Shown here one piece after another: positions 11,075 to 23,439 of a DNA stretch of 64,000 nucleotides; within the stretch, counting starts at the first letter, position 1; each line of letters starts with the position of its first letter. The translations under genes were made by a program, and so were the position numbers. The notes beneath the pieces are model-generated. The model was not told the origin of the DNA and did not search any database. It saw only the letters and a program-made list of their open reading frames with translations. The stretch is from Hippopus hippopus. Its lineage: Eukaryota; Mollusca; Bivalvia; Cardiida; Cardiidae. Location: contig OX328113.1 in assembly GCA_946811185.2 (NCBI GenBank), positions 7,220,401-7,284,400 of the forward strand, read 5' to 3'.

Positions 11075-11530
11075 ATAGGGTGTTTAACAAACATTTTCAG
11101 CATAATTTTGGTCCTATCACGATGGCCAGTGCGCCTATCCATGCTTTCCTTGTATATCTTCATTATTACTTTGCAAAACACTCATTCCTGGCCACATTGT
11201 TAGTTCGTGGGTTTATTAGTGTTTAACAGCATTTTCAACATTATTTTTATCACGGTGATCAGTGTGCCTTTCCATGCTTTTTTTGGAATTTCGTTACCTT
11301 TACTTTGCACAACACTCTTCCCGGGCCACTGGTTGTTTTCCCAGTGAATTATCTCCATTGCCCAGCAGCTCAGACGATCATGTACCGGACTAGTTCAGAA
11401 GTCGTTGAAATCGAATCCCAGCTTGCTCAAACTCTTTGCTAGAATTATTGATCATTAATAGCACTGCATTAATTCCACTCTTACCGTTGACCATTATTTC
11501 GACATTTGTTGTGTGGAGAAGCAGCTATTG
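11075..11530 (-). mobile_element. S1 SINE remnants, two overlapping copies
   Basis: The reversed SINE tail text cattttcagcataattttgg near 11091 and gcattttcaacattatttt near 11230 each precede a copy of the body (ccatgctttcc near 11137 and ccatgcttttttt near 11273). The second continues to a reversed tRNA-like region near 11365-11440. No gene is seen. Confidence 0.6.
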
Positions 11531-12079
11531 ATTTTGAATAAACATATTTGTGCAATGGACTGATAAAATAGATGCAATGGCATCCACAATTGTTGAAACC
11601 TTGTTAAACACCAAGCAAACAAGTCAAAATAATTTACAGTTGTCGTAAAGATTTCGGCCGAGATTGTGTTTGCAGACCGTTGTCGGCCAACTTTTCGGCC
11701 GAATACGTGTAATGTCCGCACTCAGGCTTTAATTTTTCCTTCTTTGCATTTTTTTAAGTACCGCGACAAAACGGTTTCAAAGCATTTAGTTATGTCTTAA
11801 ATTCAAATATTGTCCAGGGGAGGTCACCCCGAATCCCCTTTACGAGAGGGAGAACAGAACCTGTCGTGCTCTCTCCGTTTTGTGCTTTGCAGTATGGACA
11901 CACCGGAGGCGTTTCAAAGCCGTGACACCTTTCGGAAGCCGACAACGGGCCTGGTTCGAACTCATCACTCCCTGTCAGTTTATAAGCCCTGAACGTTATT
12001 TACCACGTTTTCGGGGCGGACTTGACCAGGTTAGAAAAAAAGTCTATATGTTAATGTTTTTGTCTATTATACAAACCCT

Positions 12080-12260
12080 GTATCGAAGAACAAAATATTG
12101 GACTCGTCCATTTTGAAAGCCACTGCAGACGATAATGTCAAATCTGGCTCAAATGCTGGAAATAATCTTTCGAAGATGATTACCGTCATTTTCTCCTTTA
12201 CCCACATTGCTTTCAAGATCTTTATCCATCGGGGTTACGAAAAAATTGGGTTTGTTTTGT
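12080..12260. mobile_element. Decayed family-1 MITE
   Basis: Traces are cactgcagacgataatgtca near 12120 and gtcattttctcctttaccca near 12184. The interval 11530-12080 holds no recognisable gene. Confidence 0.45.
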
Positions 12261-12904
12261 TAATGTTTCGTTAATGATAAAGTGACATGTTTCTACCCTT
12301 CGTTCATAAGTTTGATCGGGGTTGGTAACGAGCAACAGCAATTTACGGGCGAAGCTCGTTTTGTGGTAACAGCGTTCTAGATTTTTTTAAGAATAAAATT
12401 CCGAATTCGGTCTGGATGTTAGTCTTAAAGTAGATGGGGGTGGCTTAGATTCATATGTCTTCCGGTTGATCGCACAGCGTCACACGCATCACAATCTTTC
12501 GCACAATTACTTGAATGGTCAAAAAGTGGCATTAGTTATCTACCGATCGGATGATTACTTAAAATCATCGTCAGTTTACTGATTACAAATTATCTAATTT
12601 CCAATTTACTTTCAGCGTACTAAACGCCTATTTTTGTATAAATATACGTAATGTTCTATGCCAGAAATAATGATGTCAAAAATCTTATTATTTTTACGTC
12701 ATGCACGAGGCAGTTTTTTTTTTTCGTGGAAATATATTGTGTTGAAGAAATTAGGGCAAAACTATTTTTCTAAAAGCGATGATGGCCCTAGTTTGAACTC
12801 GAAACTGCAGGGTAACCATCCCTGAACGTTGTCAATCACGTGATCGAGTTGGACTTTACCCACATAGATAAAGGCCTATCTGTTAACGACTAGGTATAGC
12901 GTTT

Positions 12905-13110
12905 TACACTTTACTGAGCGAATACATTTTAGACCCGTCCATTTTGAAAGTTATTGCAAACGACGAATCCAAATGTGGTCAAAGCGATGGAAATTTCTTT
13001 GAAAGGGTAGGAAGCATAATGGAAAAAGGAGAAAATGCTTGATACCAGCATTTTCTCTCTCCCTTTTAGCTTTCCAGGTCGGTAAGACAGGGGATTCTTT
13101 GGTAAAGCCT
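12905..13110. mobile_element. Decayed family-1 MITE
   Basis: The arms ggaaaaaggagaaaatgct near 13020 and accagcattttctc near 13042 are clear, preceded by attttgaaagttattgcaaa. The interval 12260-12905 shows nothing but AT-rich sequence and a poly-T run near 12715. Confidence 0.6.
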
Positions 13111-13324
13111 TGATATGAATGGGAATTAAAATCATTATCAACTTATACGTAAATGTACAACTACATTGTCATGTATCAAATTGTCTTTCAAATTTCGTGG
13201 TACTATATTTCTAGCCTTGTCCATCTTGATAGCGAATTAGCTTCGGTTCATGTATCAAAAAGTTTGAACACAGACTCGTTATAACTACGCATTTAGTCTT
13301 ACTCAGCTTAACCCTTTTTCAGAA

Positions 13325-13525
13325 GACGGCATTTTAGATGTGTCCAATATGAAACTATACATGTGCAGACTACATATTGAATATGGCTCAGATGAAAGAA
13401 TTCGGCTTTAATAGAAAAGAAAACCTAAGGGGAAGAGGAAAAAATGCTAGTTCCATTATTTTCTCCATCTCCAACAATTTTTTCAAGGATTTTTTCTTTT
13501 TCTCTGGGTTGTTTTAACTCGAGAT
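13325..13525. mobile_element. Decayed family-1 MITE
   Basis: It carries ggaagaggaaaaaatgct near 13431, then attattttctccatctccaa near 13458. From 13525 to 14790 I see no gene or clear repeat, only AT-rich sequence with an A/CA-rich run near 13738-13760. Confidence 0.5.
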
Positions 13526-14794
13526 TTTTTTTATAAAGGTTTGATAAATATGATCGCTCGCAAAGTATTCCAGCAAACTTTCTACAACCAAAACTTAAAT
13601 TCAGTATCTCGTGCTCATACTGTATACAGAAAAGGCGGCCAATTTTTGTGAAATAAGGTAGACAGGGTTGCGCGGATTTAAATTGTTTAGACTTTAAAAA
13701 AATGAACAAAAAATAAAAGTATATGTGAGATATAGAAAAAAAAAAAAACACACACATACACAAAATGACACAAAAGTATCTATAAATATCGGTTTTAAAT
13801 TTGTGCAATACTGTAAATATTTATCACTCTAAAATTTTCAAGGTACTTAGCCCTTTCATCGCGCTGGGTAGCATAAGGTTTTAAGTACACGATACTACCT
13901 TTATACAAAAGCGGTACTAAGATAATCATCAGTTATTATGGTTAGTCTTCCGCATTTAACTAAAGCCATAAAAGTCATTGGTTCATACGTAATGAGATTC
14001 TGAACATAGACTTCAAATAAGACTTCAAATTGGTAAATTGATCCGTAAACAAATTCTAGTTTGCATTTCTTTAATAGGCTGTTACTCTAATCGAGTAAAG
14101 ACATGTGGTTGTTTAGTTAAAGATTTGATGTATGGACATTGCCACCAGCACAGGTCAAGATTACGTTGCACAAATCATGCTGATCGTTAATCTGTAATGT
14201 CCACTTTGCAGATACATTCTGGACAAAGACGTGATTTCAGCTGGATTAAAAGCTATTTTTTATCTATTCTGATATATAAGGTTCGTATCGTTTATGATCT
14301 AACCGTCAAGTCCAACGAAGTTTATATATTCGCAAACAGAGGGAATCCTTTATCAGAGGAAGGAATTTAAACCCTAAAATCAGACCTAAAATGAAATTTT
14401 GAGTTTGTTTTTGTTTTGGAGCAACTTCAAATCCCCTTCCCCCTCCCCACTGGAATTTAGATTTTCTTCAAAACCGGGAGGAGTATCTTCGGATATAAAA
14501 TCTGATGAAGATTGATGCATCAAATAAGTGCATGGGTGTGTGGAGTAAGTTTTCAAACTGTTGCGAGCACTTCAAACATTTTTCTATTTTTCTTTCTTCA
14601 TGTAAGGTCTCACGAAGAAATCGGTAGTCTTTGACGTCATACAAAAAGTAGGTGGCGTTACAAAATGTTTACAAATAATACTCGTAATATGGTGGAAATA
14701 GGGATACCACAGAAATATGAGGTGCTTCTATAACATATGAATGTCTGTTCTGCGCGACAACAAACAAAAATAAAGATAAATCTACAATCGCATT

Positions 14795-16136
14795 TCAAAT
14801 TTCTATTGAAAAGGCTGTTAGAGACTTTTTCCCTTCCAGTCCTACCACGAAAGTTTTATATGTCGATCTGTATGCAATACAAAATGGCTCATAGAAGTAA
14901 ACACCAGAGGAAAGTAGAATCTTATGTTTAGTTCCATCTTTCTTCACCACATGTACTTTGCCCGATTCTACTCCACATACCATGGAGTGGTCATATGCAT
15001 CCAATAGTAAACCGAGGGAAAACTCCATATCACTGTCTGAATATGTAAAGATAGTATTGCCTGTCATATCAATACATAATACTTTTGATGTGGCACCTGT
15101 ACATACTACAATTCTGTCCATGGCATTATTCATCTTTAAGTTTAAACTCAGATGTTAAGATTTTCACTGTGTTAGCATTGTCACAAACCATCAATTGTCC
15201 ATTTGGTATGAACACATAACCAGAGACACGACTGGAATTGGCGGTCATATCAAGTTTCTCTGTCACTTTTGAAATTTCTGTGAAATCATGAAATATGTTT
15301 CTACTGTCTCTATTGTTCCAACAGAAGATATTTCAGACATAAGTCAAGACACTTCATCGGACTTCTGGAAGTTACAAGTCTGAGGGCTTATTTCCGTTTG
15401 TAATTATTGTTTTAAATCCCTTCCTTCCTCAATGTGCAGCTCAGTTTTTGTCTTGAGCACGAAAGCTTTGACGGAAGAGTTCCATCCACGTTTTTCATAC
15501 GCTGTTTTAACCGATAATAGCTTGTTTATCATGTATTCCGTTGCTGAAATATACCAGTCAATTTTTGATACGATTTCTTTTTGAGTATTTTCTATTTCCT
15601 CGATAGCTCTCCTTTCGAGTTCTTCTGCTCAAGTAATGATTTCTTCCTTTATCTTTTTTACGTTTGCTCTAATTCTCATTGTTGTATCCAAAAGTTGACT
15701 TTTATTTTTCTGTCTTGAATATGTTATTTTCTCAAATTCTGACAACAATGATCTTATTTCTTCCATGAAATCTTTGACGTCACTTTTTGTTTCTTGTGCA
15801 GCCTCTCGAAGGTCTTTAGTATCACATTGCCGATGTTTAGCAGTTTTGGAAAGACGACAAATTTCTTTCTTATGAGTGACACAAAATTTTGCCATGATAT
15901 TATACGGGTGAATATCGCAAATCATAATGTTTGTAATCTCGCCCTTCCTTCTATCTGAAGCACTAGCTGATTCCACGAGTACATGTTCACGGGCAACTTT
16001 CACACTACTCGGCACATATAGGGCAGTAGAAGTTCGCTTGCTTTTTATCACCTCAAAAGGTAGAAGAGTCGCATGACTTTGTTTTGTCTTTACCAAATAC
16101 GTACTTTTTCGTTAATTCTTCTGTGCACTCAGCCAT
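14795..16136 (-). pseudogene. B-box/NHL-propeller pseudogene (copy 2)
   Basis: The start MAEC (16136) and the C terminus KSLTAFSIEI (14795) are preserved, but the middle is broken. B-box 1 has lost residues and contains a stop. The conserved coiled-coil Trp of the xxWAE motif is TGA near 15629. Near 15134 the text jumps from the FKL blade to the NDAxDRI blade, removing roughly a third of the propeller. B-box 2 (CDIH ... CRLSKTAKHRQC) is partly readable, with one Cys replaced by Ser. The shared 5' flank (16140-16480 against 23440-23700) makes this the sister of copy 3. Confidence 0.93.
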
Positions 16137-16139
16137 TGT

Positions 16140-16480
16140 GTCTGTTTCTTACAGCTAAATAATAATAATAATAAAAAAAAAGACAAATAATAATAATAAT
16201 AATTCTTAGCTATTGCTGTAGTAAATATGTTTCATATTATCGCTGTGGAGAAAAGAATGTACACAGTAATTACTTCATTCCAAACGGAATGAATTACGTA
16301 TTCATTGTCCATAAACCCGAATGCTTTATATCTTAAGGCGTGGTCATTTGTTTACAACGCTCATACACATCTTTACATGGCCAAAATGGGAACCTTAAAA
16401 TTGCGTCGTGTAAAGTTATTAAATTTAAACTTTATAGGTAATATACCTTTTGCGTAAAAGTTGGAGACACACGAGACAAA
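16140..16480. repeat. 5' flank shared with copy 3; contains an (AAT)n run
   Basis: A microsatellite of aataataat type lies at 16156-16202. Beyond it, gcagtaaatatg-like text, tccaaacgg, and tcttacatggcc-like text reappear at 23490-23690, upstream of copy 3. Confidence 0.6.
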
Positions 16481-16792
16481 TCTTATTCCAAAAGAAAGAC
16501 AGCTTGACTTGTTACTCTTTGATTTTCGATCTATAAAATCATAGTTTAATCGCGAATAAAAGACTGGAAACTGTTGGAGGGGTAACTCCTAATGATTCAG
16601 AATGCCTAGGTTTAATAAAGACGACACAGCTCCCGCGCCAAATGAAAAAACTGATTGCTGATTGGGTTATTGATTTTTTTTTTATTCACAGCTGTCGTTT
16701 GGTCAATTATACACGATACTTATTTGGCCCGTGAGATTATGAAAACGATCTTACCTTAAATCAAGGTTGAAGTCAAAAAGCTGGTGAGGGGG

Positions 16793-16961
16793 ATTTCTAC
16801 AAATTTCTGCAATCCGATTGAATTTTAGTTATACATGCTCCTATTCTAGAAAACCAGTTGTAAAATCCGATAATAATTTCTACAAAAATTTCTGCAATCC
16901 GATTGAATTTTAGCTATACATGCTCCTATTCTAGAAAACTAGTTGTAAAATCCGATAATGA
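16793..16961. repeat. Two-copy direct tandem repeat, about 83 bp
   Basis: The unit beginning atttctacaaatttctgc is repeated from about 16875 with very few changes. It includes tacatgctcctattctagaa in both copies. It is non-coding. Confidence 0.9.
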
Positions 16962-17439
16962 TTTATCAAGTAATAGGATTGTGTTCATGTATATTTTACC
17001 TATCTACTTTTCCTAGTTCTTTTGATTTAGAAAACTAAACGAGAACAATGAATAACCTTAGAACTTGTATGCAAAACTTATTTATCTGTACTTGTCCCAA
17101 TAAACAATTTACCTGTTCATAACACAATACCTTTTTTTCAAACATCACTTCATTCACCGATCCTTTCAATGATATGATCAAATTCCTTCCTTTTCCTTCT
17201 CTTCTAGTTTTGTCTCCTTTGTGAATTTCTTTATCTTCTGTTGAACCTCAGAGATAAAGTAATGCTCACGTATGTACTTTTTTATTCCATTCTAAATGGA
17301 ATAAAGCATTATTTGAACAGAAACTATAATCGAGTTTGTCGCAATTAATAGTATGATAACGATGTATACACTTTAATATATGTAGTTTGGCACTAATAAT
17401 ATTACACATTATGGAGGCTTCAACTGTTTCCCAGATAAT

Positions 17440-19010
17440 GTAATATGTCAAGTTTGATTCTGAGGAAAACAACTATAGAAACTCATATGGAAAAGAGAGA
17501 ACATGCTCATAGAATGTTTTCCACTCGTTCAAAGACAAATCCTATCATTTGAGGCAAATTCAGTTTGTTGTTTCTTAACACTTTCAATTTCGATACGTCT
17601 AAAATTGTGGTCCAGGTAAAGGGTTAGAAGCAATGATTTATATTTCTGATGGCATATTATTTCTACGTTGTTTTGTTAAAGAAAACCATTTCTTCATATG
17701 TCAGAAACTTTGGAAAGTATGCGATATTTAGCTCTCTTATTCCGAAATAAATTCTAAATTTGAAATGTGCGAGTAATTATAAAAATTCAAATTTGAAAAT
17801 GTGTATTTACAAATATTTTCAAACATGCATTTGTAGATATGCATGGTCAGCGTGACCTGATGTTTAATCTATAAACAAATGTAACCATACTGTTCCAAAA
17901 GGAAAATACTCAGTATGAACATTCTTCTTTTTTAAACAACTTTTAACAAGCTGCTCAGCGGGTATAGTAAGACGGAAAAAAATCATCAGCAGGGGAAATG
18001 GTTGCTCAACACAATAAAGTTTCAAACAAAGATCATGCCTTTGTTACATTTTTTTTGCATTGTTCCACAGGCAGTTCTTTTGCTTTGTCTTAATCGACCC
18101 TTCACTAAACAATCCCGAGCTTTACTGACCCTTTGGTGAACGGACTTGGAGAGTATAGACCGGAAAGGAGACAATGACGGTTACCAGAATTTTGTATATT
18201 GATCAAACAATGTTTTCTATCCTTAAGAAGGCCCAATCCCAACATTGAACCGCATTACTAAGTTTCGTCTGCTCATTTAGACAAGTCTAAAATTTGTCGT
18301 TTGATAAAGTGTCTTAAAAATTTACTCCGAATATCAAATGACACGAGATTCTATGTTTCGTAGCGTAAATACTTTGTAAACTCCTTGTGGTAAAGCAGTA
18401 ATTCTAACACAATAGCTATATGGGAGACGTTCAATGTGACCCTTGTTATCCTACGTCTATAGGAGTGTCTCTTGCTGAGCTTCGTGGTGGTTATATCAAC
18501 TCTAAAAGTACGACAAAAGTTTTATCCTATCCATTTTTAAAGTATTTGCAGACAACATATTCAGAGTGTTTTAAATGTCATATTTGTTTTTGAAAGCATA
18601 GAAAAGAAGTTTTGTACGGGAGAAAATGCGGCTTACTAATTTATGGACGATCAAATTGACACATATAGATAGAGCTCCTATGATGAGGATCTTCTTAATG
18701 TGCTCAGTCAGTATTTAAGTCAGTTAATTTACAGGCATTTCAATACGTCAAAAATTAGACCCTTCTAAACTGAAAGCATTTGCAGATGACAAATTAGAAT
18801 TTGTACAATGTCTAGAAATTGTCTGATAGGATAGAAAACGTCGTGTAAAAAAGGACAAGCTGCATTTCATAACTCATTTCACATTTTTGATACGTCTCAC
18901 TTTGAGAAGGCTTTCTAAGTAGACACAATAACAAATAGGACTGTATGTTAAGTGGTGAAACTTTTAACTCTTTCGGCACCACATATGTAAACTCGACCTT
19001 CTTCAACAGG
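17440..19010. mobile_element. Cluster of decayed family-1 MITEs
   Basis: Weak copies can be seen near 17470-17610, 18110-18330, 18530-18660 and 18770-19010, from words such as gcagacaacatat, gggagaaaatgc, aactgaaagcatttgcagat and gataaagtg. No gene is supported from 16480 to 19170. Confidence 0.4.
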
Positions 19011-19199
19011 TGAATATACAATCCACTGAAACAAAGAAAGATTTTTAACTGATAGGCTTTTATCACCTAAGCAGATGGTATAGATTCAATATCAGGCTGC
19101 ACATCCTGTACTTGCTCTGTACTGTAGACACGCTTACGTATACACGTAGCACTAATTGTTAAAGGGTGAAAATCGATTCCTTACTCACACAGCGACTTT

Positions 19200-21590
19200 G
19201 AACAAAAGCCGCTACTAAAATGATGGAAAAGCAGAAATGCCGTGTCATGAACTGCTTTGTCTTGGTATTGAGGAAATAGAAAAAAAAAATTCTGATAACT
19301 GTATTTGTACTGAAGATACTTACTTCAAACTTTGGCTAGTTGTTCACTATCAGAAAGGGGAACATACCAAAAGAGGCATATATGTATGTAGAACCGTTAC
19401 TTAGAAAGAGTCATGCCTAAATTTTTCTTAAAGCAGCTTTAGCCGATCATTACTACCAGCATTTCGTGCTCTTGCTTAGTTCTTACTCTACCATATTCGA
19501 CAATAAATGAGTCGTGCTCTGGGAAAATGCGGTTAAATACATATCTGTCTTGCTTTATACCAAGCAAGGCATCACATAATTATGGATCAGTAAAAATAAA
19601 TTGGCTAGCAACATGAATCATGAGATAGACTGGTCCTTTGACATGCAGAAATGTAACCGATAGCAGAATGTTTCGACCTACATGTATGTTAGCCTGCGCA
19701 GGCTGAATACATTAAACCCCCTTTTTACAGAGCATGTCTCAAATTGTGATTTGACAAGGGTGTAGACATTCATTAGCCTGCAAGTATTTCTGACCTTTAA
19801 ATATCCTTGTAAAGTATCAGTAATCAAAATTTAGTAGGGCTTAATGCCCGTAATCAAGTGAGTAGACTTTGGGAAAAAGAAAAAAATTCATCCTAAAAAA
19901 AAAAAAATTCAACATTTGCCGCAATGTGTTCGAAAACGGCCTCCTGCAAGATGCAAAACGTTGTCTGCAGACGTAACGGAGTTGGACTTGCACTTTCGTA
20001 TTTACGTAAATCAGACAAGGTTTTATTTAAACTCATATTTCATTTTAAGCATTAACATGTATGTCTCTTCTGATCACCCTTTTTCACCTTGGTGCATATA
20101 GAATTACACATATTACAACGAAAACGCTTACAACATAAACAAATAGAGTCTTGTCTGTATTACACAGCAATAAGTTGTTTTAATTGGTACAAATGAGAAC
20201 ATATTTCTGATAGGGATAGGAAACATAGTGGGAAACGGAAGATATGCCTGGGGCATTTTCACTTATCCAACTTTGTTTAAAAAGCTCTCTTCCTTATTTT
20301 TTTTTTTTTTATAGAATTTGGGATTGTGTGGTAAAGGGTTAATATAAATTCCTTGTTTCATAGAGTCGGCCATTTCGACACATTGCACTATTATACAACA
20401 TGTACTTATACAATTGAATGTCTTCTTTCCGTGAAAAAGCAGCCAAACAGATACCTAAACGCTTCCCATTCCAACAACATGACTTTCATATTGGTCACAT
20501 GCTATATGTGATGAGGTATGAAAATAGAGGAATTGGTTTGATCACCACAGATATTTGTTGTGTCAACGAGTGGGCAAAGCTTTCGGACGAGTGGAGGCAT
20601 CTTCAGTGACTTTGTTTGCAGTTTAGTTCAAGCTCAAACGTAAAAATCGTATCCTGTTTTTTCATAGCCTATACTTTGTGGCTTATTCCGACTACAAAAG
20701 AGTCAAAACTTTATTTAGTCTTTCAGGCCAAGCTAAGGGATTTGGTCAAACTCGTAAAAAATTGTTTTTTTCTTTAGACTTGTCAAATTTGAAATCATTT
20801 GGAGACGATGATCTCAATGCCGCTTAAATAATAGAATTTGTCGTTGAAATGCTAGAAACCTTGTGGGAAAAAGAGGATACAAGAAACCGTGTGGGAAAAA
20901 GGATACAACGTTGTTTGACAGCATTTTCACCTTTTCGAGAAAGGTTTCTAATAGCATTCTCCCTAAGGGTCGATAAAACTTGTGATTGTGTGGTAAAGAG
21001 TTGTGAGCCTAACCATTACTCTGAAACATCAAGTTAACCATTCTTTGTATTTTTGCAAGAATAAGTTTGCACCCATAGTTATTTTTTTCCGCTTTGTCTC
21101 AATGTTTATTCTACTTGATGGCGGCTTTATGCTGGAAGTGCATTTCACGTTTAGTTTTTAAATGTCAATGTAAAACAATAATCGAAGTAAAACAAGATCT
21201 ACCGGATATGTATCAACATTCATACTGTACTGTTGTTTGTTGTGTCCTCTCACATGCGTGTCTTAACGCTGACATATTCGGATATTTATAATTTGCTTTT
21301 AAATGTGCTTGTGTGCTATCCCTAACAATATAGCCAACCTATTGAACTCCGTATTCAAGTGTCCTATACCTGTAAAACAGGATCTGGTCAAATGATGTAT
21401 ATCTTTACATCAACATTTTACTGTTTTTTCTTTATCCTCTCATATTCCTATCTCAACCGTGACATCTTCGGACAATCGTTTTTTACTCATGAATTTTATT
21501 TAAATCCGTCAGTCATTATATACCCACTGAAATTGCATAACGCTCACTTTTCAGTAAGTATTGACTGATTTGTGTTAATGTCAAGAATCG
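19200..21590. repeat. Segmental duplication, copy B (pairs with 180-2835)
   Basis: See the counterpart for landmarks. Copy B is contiguous with the 3' end of pseudogene copy 3 at 21756, which identifies the block as gene 3' flank. Embedded are a family-3 palindrome near 19675-19700 and decayed family-1 MITEs near 20180-20340 and 20770-21010. Confidence 0.85.
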
Positions 21591-21755
21591 TAATTAAACT
21601 TTTCCATATTGAAGTTTTACACATCGATAAGGATGTAGTCTACATTAATAAATGAACGTGCAGATGAATTAGTGTGTTGTCAATAGGTAATTTGTGTAGA
21701 AATTCGTGTGTAACAAGACATTCGTAAGAATGTCGAAAAAGCCGTCCATCCCATT

Positions 21756-23437
21756 TCAAATATCGATTAAGAAGGCTGCAAGAGACTTTGTTGCGCGCTG
21801 TCCTACAACAAGAGTTTTATCACTAGATCTATATGCAAGACAAAATGGCTGAAAGAGGCCATCACGAGTTGAAAGGAGAATATTTTGCTTAGTCCATCCT
21901 TTTTAACCACGTGAACATTGTTGGATTCTGCTCCACATACCATAAAACTGTCATGTGCATCAAACAATAAACCGAGAGAATAATCTATCTGACGGTCTGC
22001 ATATGTAAAGATAGTGTTTCCTGTCATATCGATACACAATACTTTTGACGTAGAATTCGTACATACTATAATTCTGTCCCCTCCATCATTTACTGCTAGG
22101 TATAACGGATTTCCCTCATCGATCCGAAAATTGTTCACACACAACCCATCCATTGTAAAAACTTTTATATTGCCTCCTCTCCCAGAAATTGAATGACAAC
22201 TGACATAGATGTTGTCTTTTCTTATTTCCACACCCTAACAATGTTGTTCAACAGGTATCGACTTCACTTTGCTTACAGTGTCTGACACATTCAGAATGTC
22301 AAGGCACTTTGATTTTGTATTTGTAATAATAACCTCATCTGTAGATAGCAGTGCAACATCCCAAACTCGAAAACCATAATTTAGCTTATGCTTTACTTTA
22401 AAATCAGGTGTTAAGACTTTCACTGTGTGATTTGAATCGTCACAAATCACTAACTGTCCGTTTGGCATGAATACACAACCAGTGATAGAAGTGGAATCAA
22501 TCCTGGTATCAGCTTGCTTTGTCACTCTTGAAATATCTTTGAAATCAATGAAACGAGAATCGGTAGTCTCTATTGTTCCAAAAGAAGAAATTTCGGACAT
22601 AAGTCTGAAAAGTTTATCTGACTTCCAGAAGTTACAAGTAAGAGGGCTTATCTCATTTTGTATCTCGTGTTTTAATTCTCTTCCTTTCTGAATCTGCTGC
22701 TCAGATTTTGCCTTGAGGACGAAAGCTTCTACAGAGAAGTCATTGACTATTTTGTCAAATTCAGTTTCAATCCATGCTAAGTGTTTTCTCATGTCTTCCG
22801 TTACTGTAATATGATTGTCAATTTTAGATACCATTTCTTTCTCAGTCTTTTCTATTTCATCTATTGCGCTCTTTTCGAGTTGCTCTGCCCAAATTATTAT
22901 TTCTTCTTTTATATTCATAATTTCTGTCCTGATTTTCGTTGTTGTTTCAAAAAGATGTCTTTTATCATTATGTTTTGAAGAATTGATTTTCTCAAATTCT
23001 GAGGATAGAAATTTAATGTCTCCTATGAAATACTTGACGCTATTTTTCCTTTCCTCTGCAACGTCTCTGAGGTCTTTGGTATCACATGTTCGATGTTTGC
23101 TAGTTTTACAAAGTCGGCAAATGGCTTCCTCATGGATCAAACAGAAATCTGACATTTTTTCGGACTGGTGAATGTCGCATATCAAAATGTTTGTAACTTG
23201 GCCTTTCATACGATCTGAAGCCTCTGCCAATTCCACAATCTGCACGAGATTATGTGCACGTGTAGCTTTCAAACTACCGTGTATTTCTATACACGATTTG
23301 CAGAGATATTCAGAACATTCAGGACAGTATGTGTATGCCGGATTTCCAACACCCCGAAAGGTACAGGAGTCACATGACTTTGATTTGTCTTCATCAGACA
23401 CTTTTTCATGCGTTAATTCTTCTTGACACTCAGCCAT
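21756..23437 (-). pseudogene. B-box/NHL-propeller pseudogene (copy 3), nonsense plus frameshift
   Basis: The N-terminal 400 residues are intact, with all B-box Cys/His ligands and the coiled coil. A TAG at 22235-22237 replaces the conserved Trp of the CWGV motif. The propeller then continues in frame (GVEIRKDNIYVSC). A one-base deletion near 21888, after VVKKDG, diverts the last 40 codons; in the shifted frame the family ending KSLxAF...I is still readable to a TGA at 21756-21758. If transcribed, it would give a protein with two B-boxes, a coiled coil and half a propeller. The acceptor-like tttttag before the start is kept. Confidence 0.92.
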
Positions 23438-23439
23438 TG

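Noticed and set aside
13425..13808. 127-codon minus-strand frame
   Set aside because: It spans a MITE remnant and poly-A/CA-rich sequence, and the peptide is low complexity.
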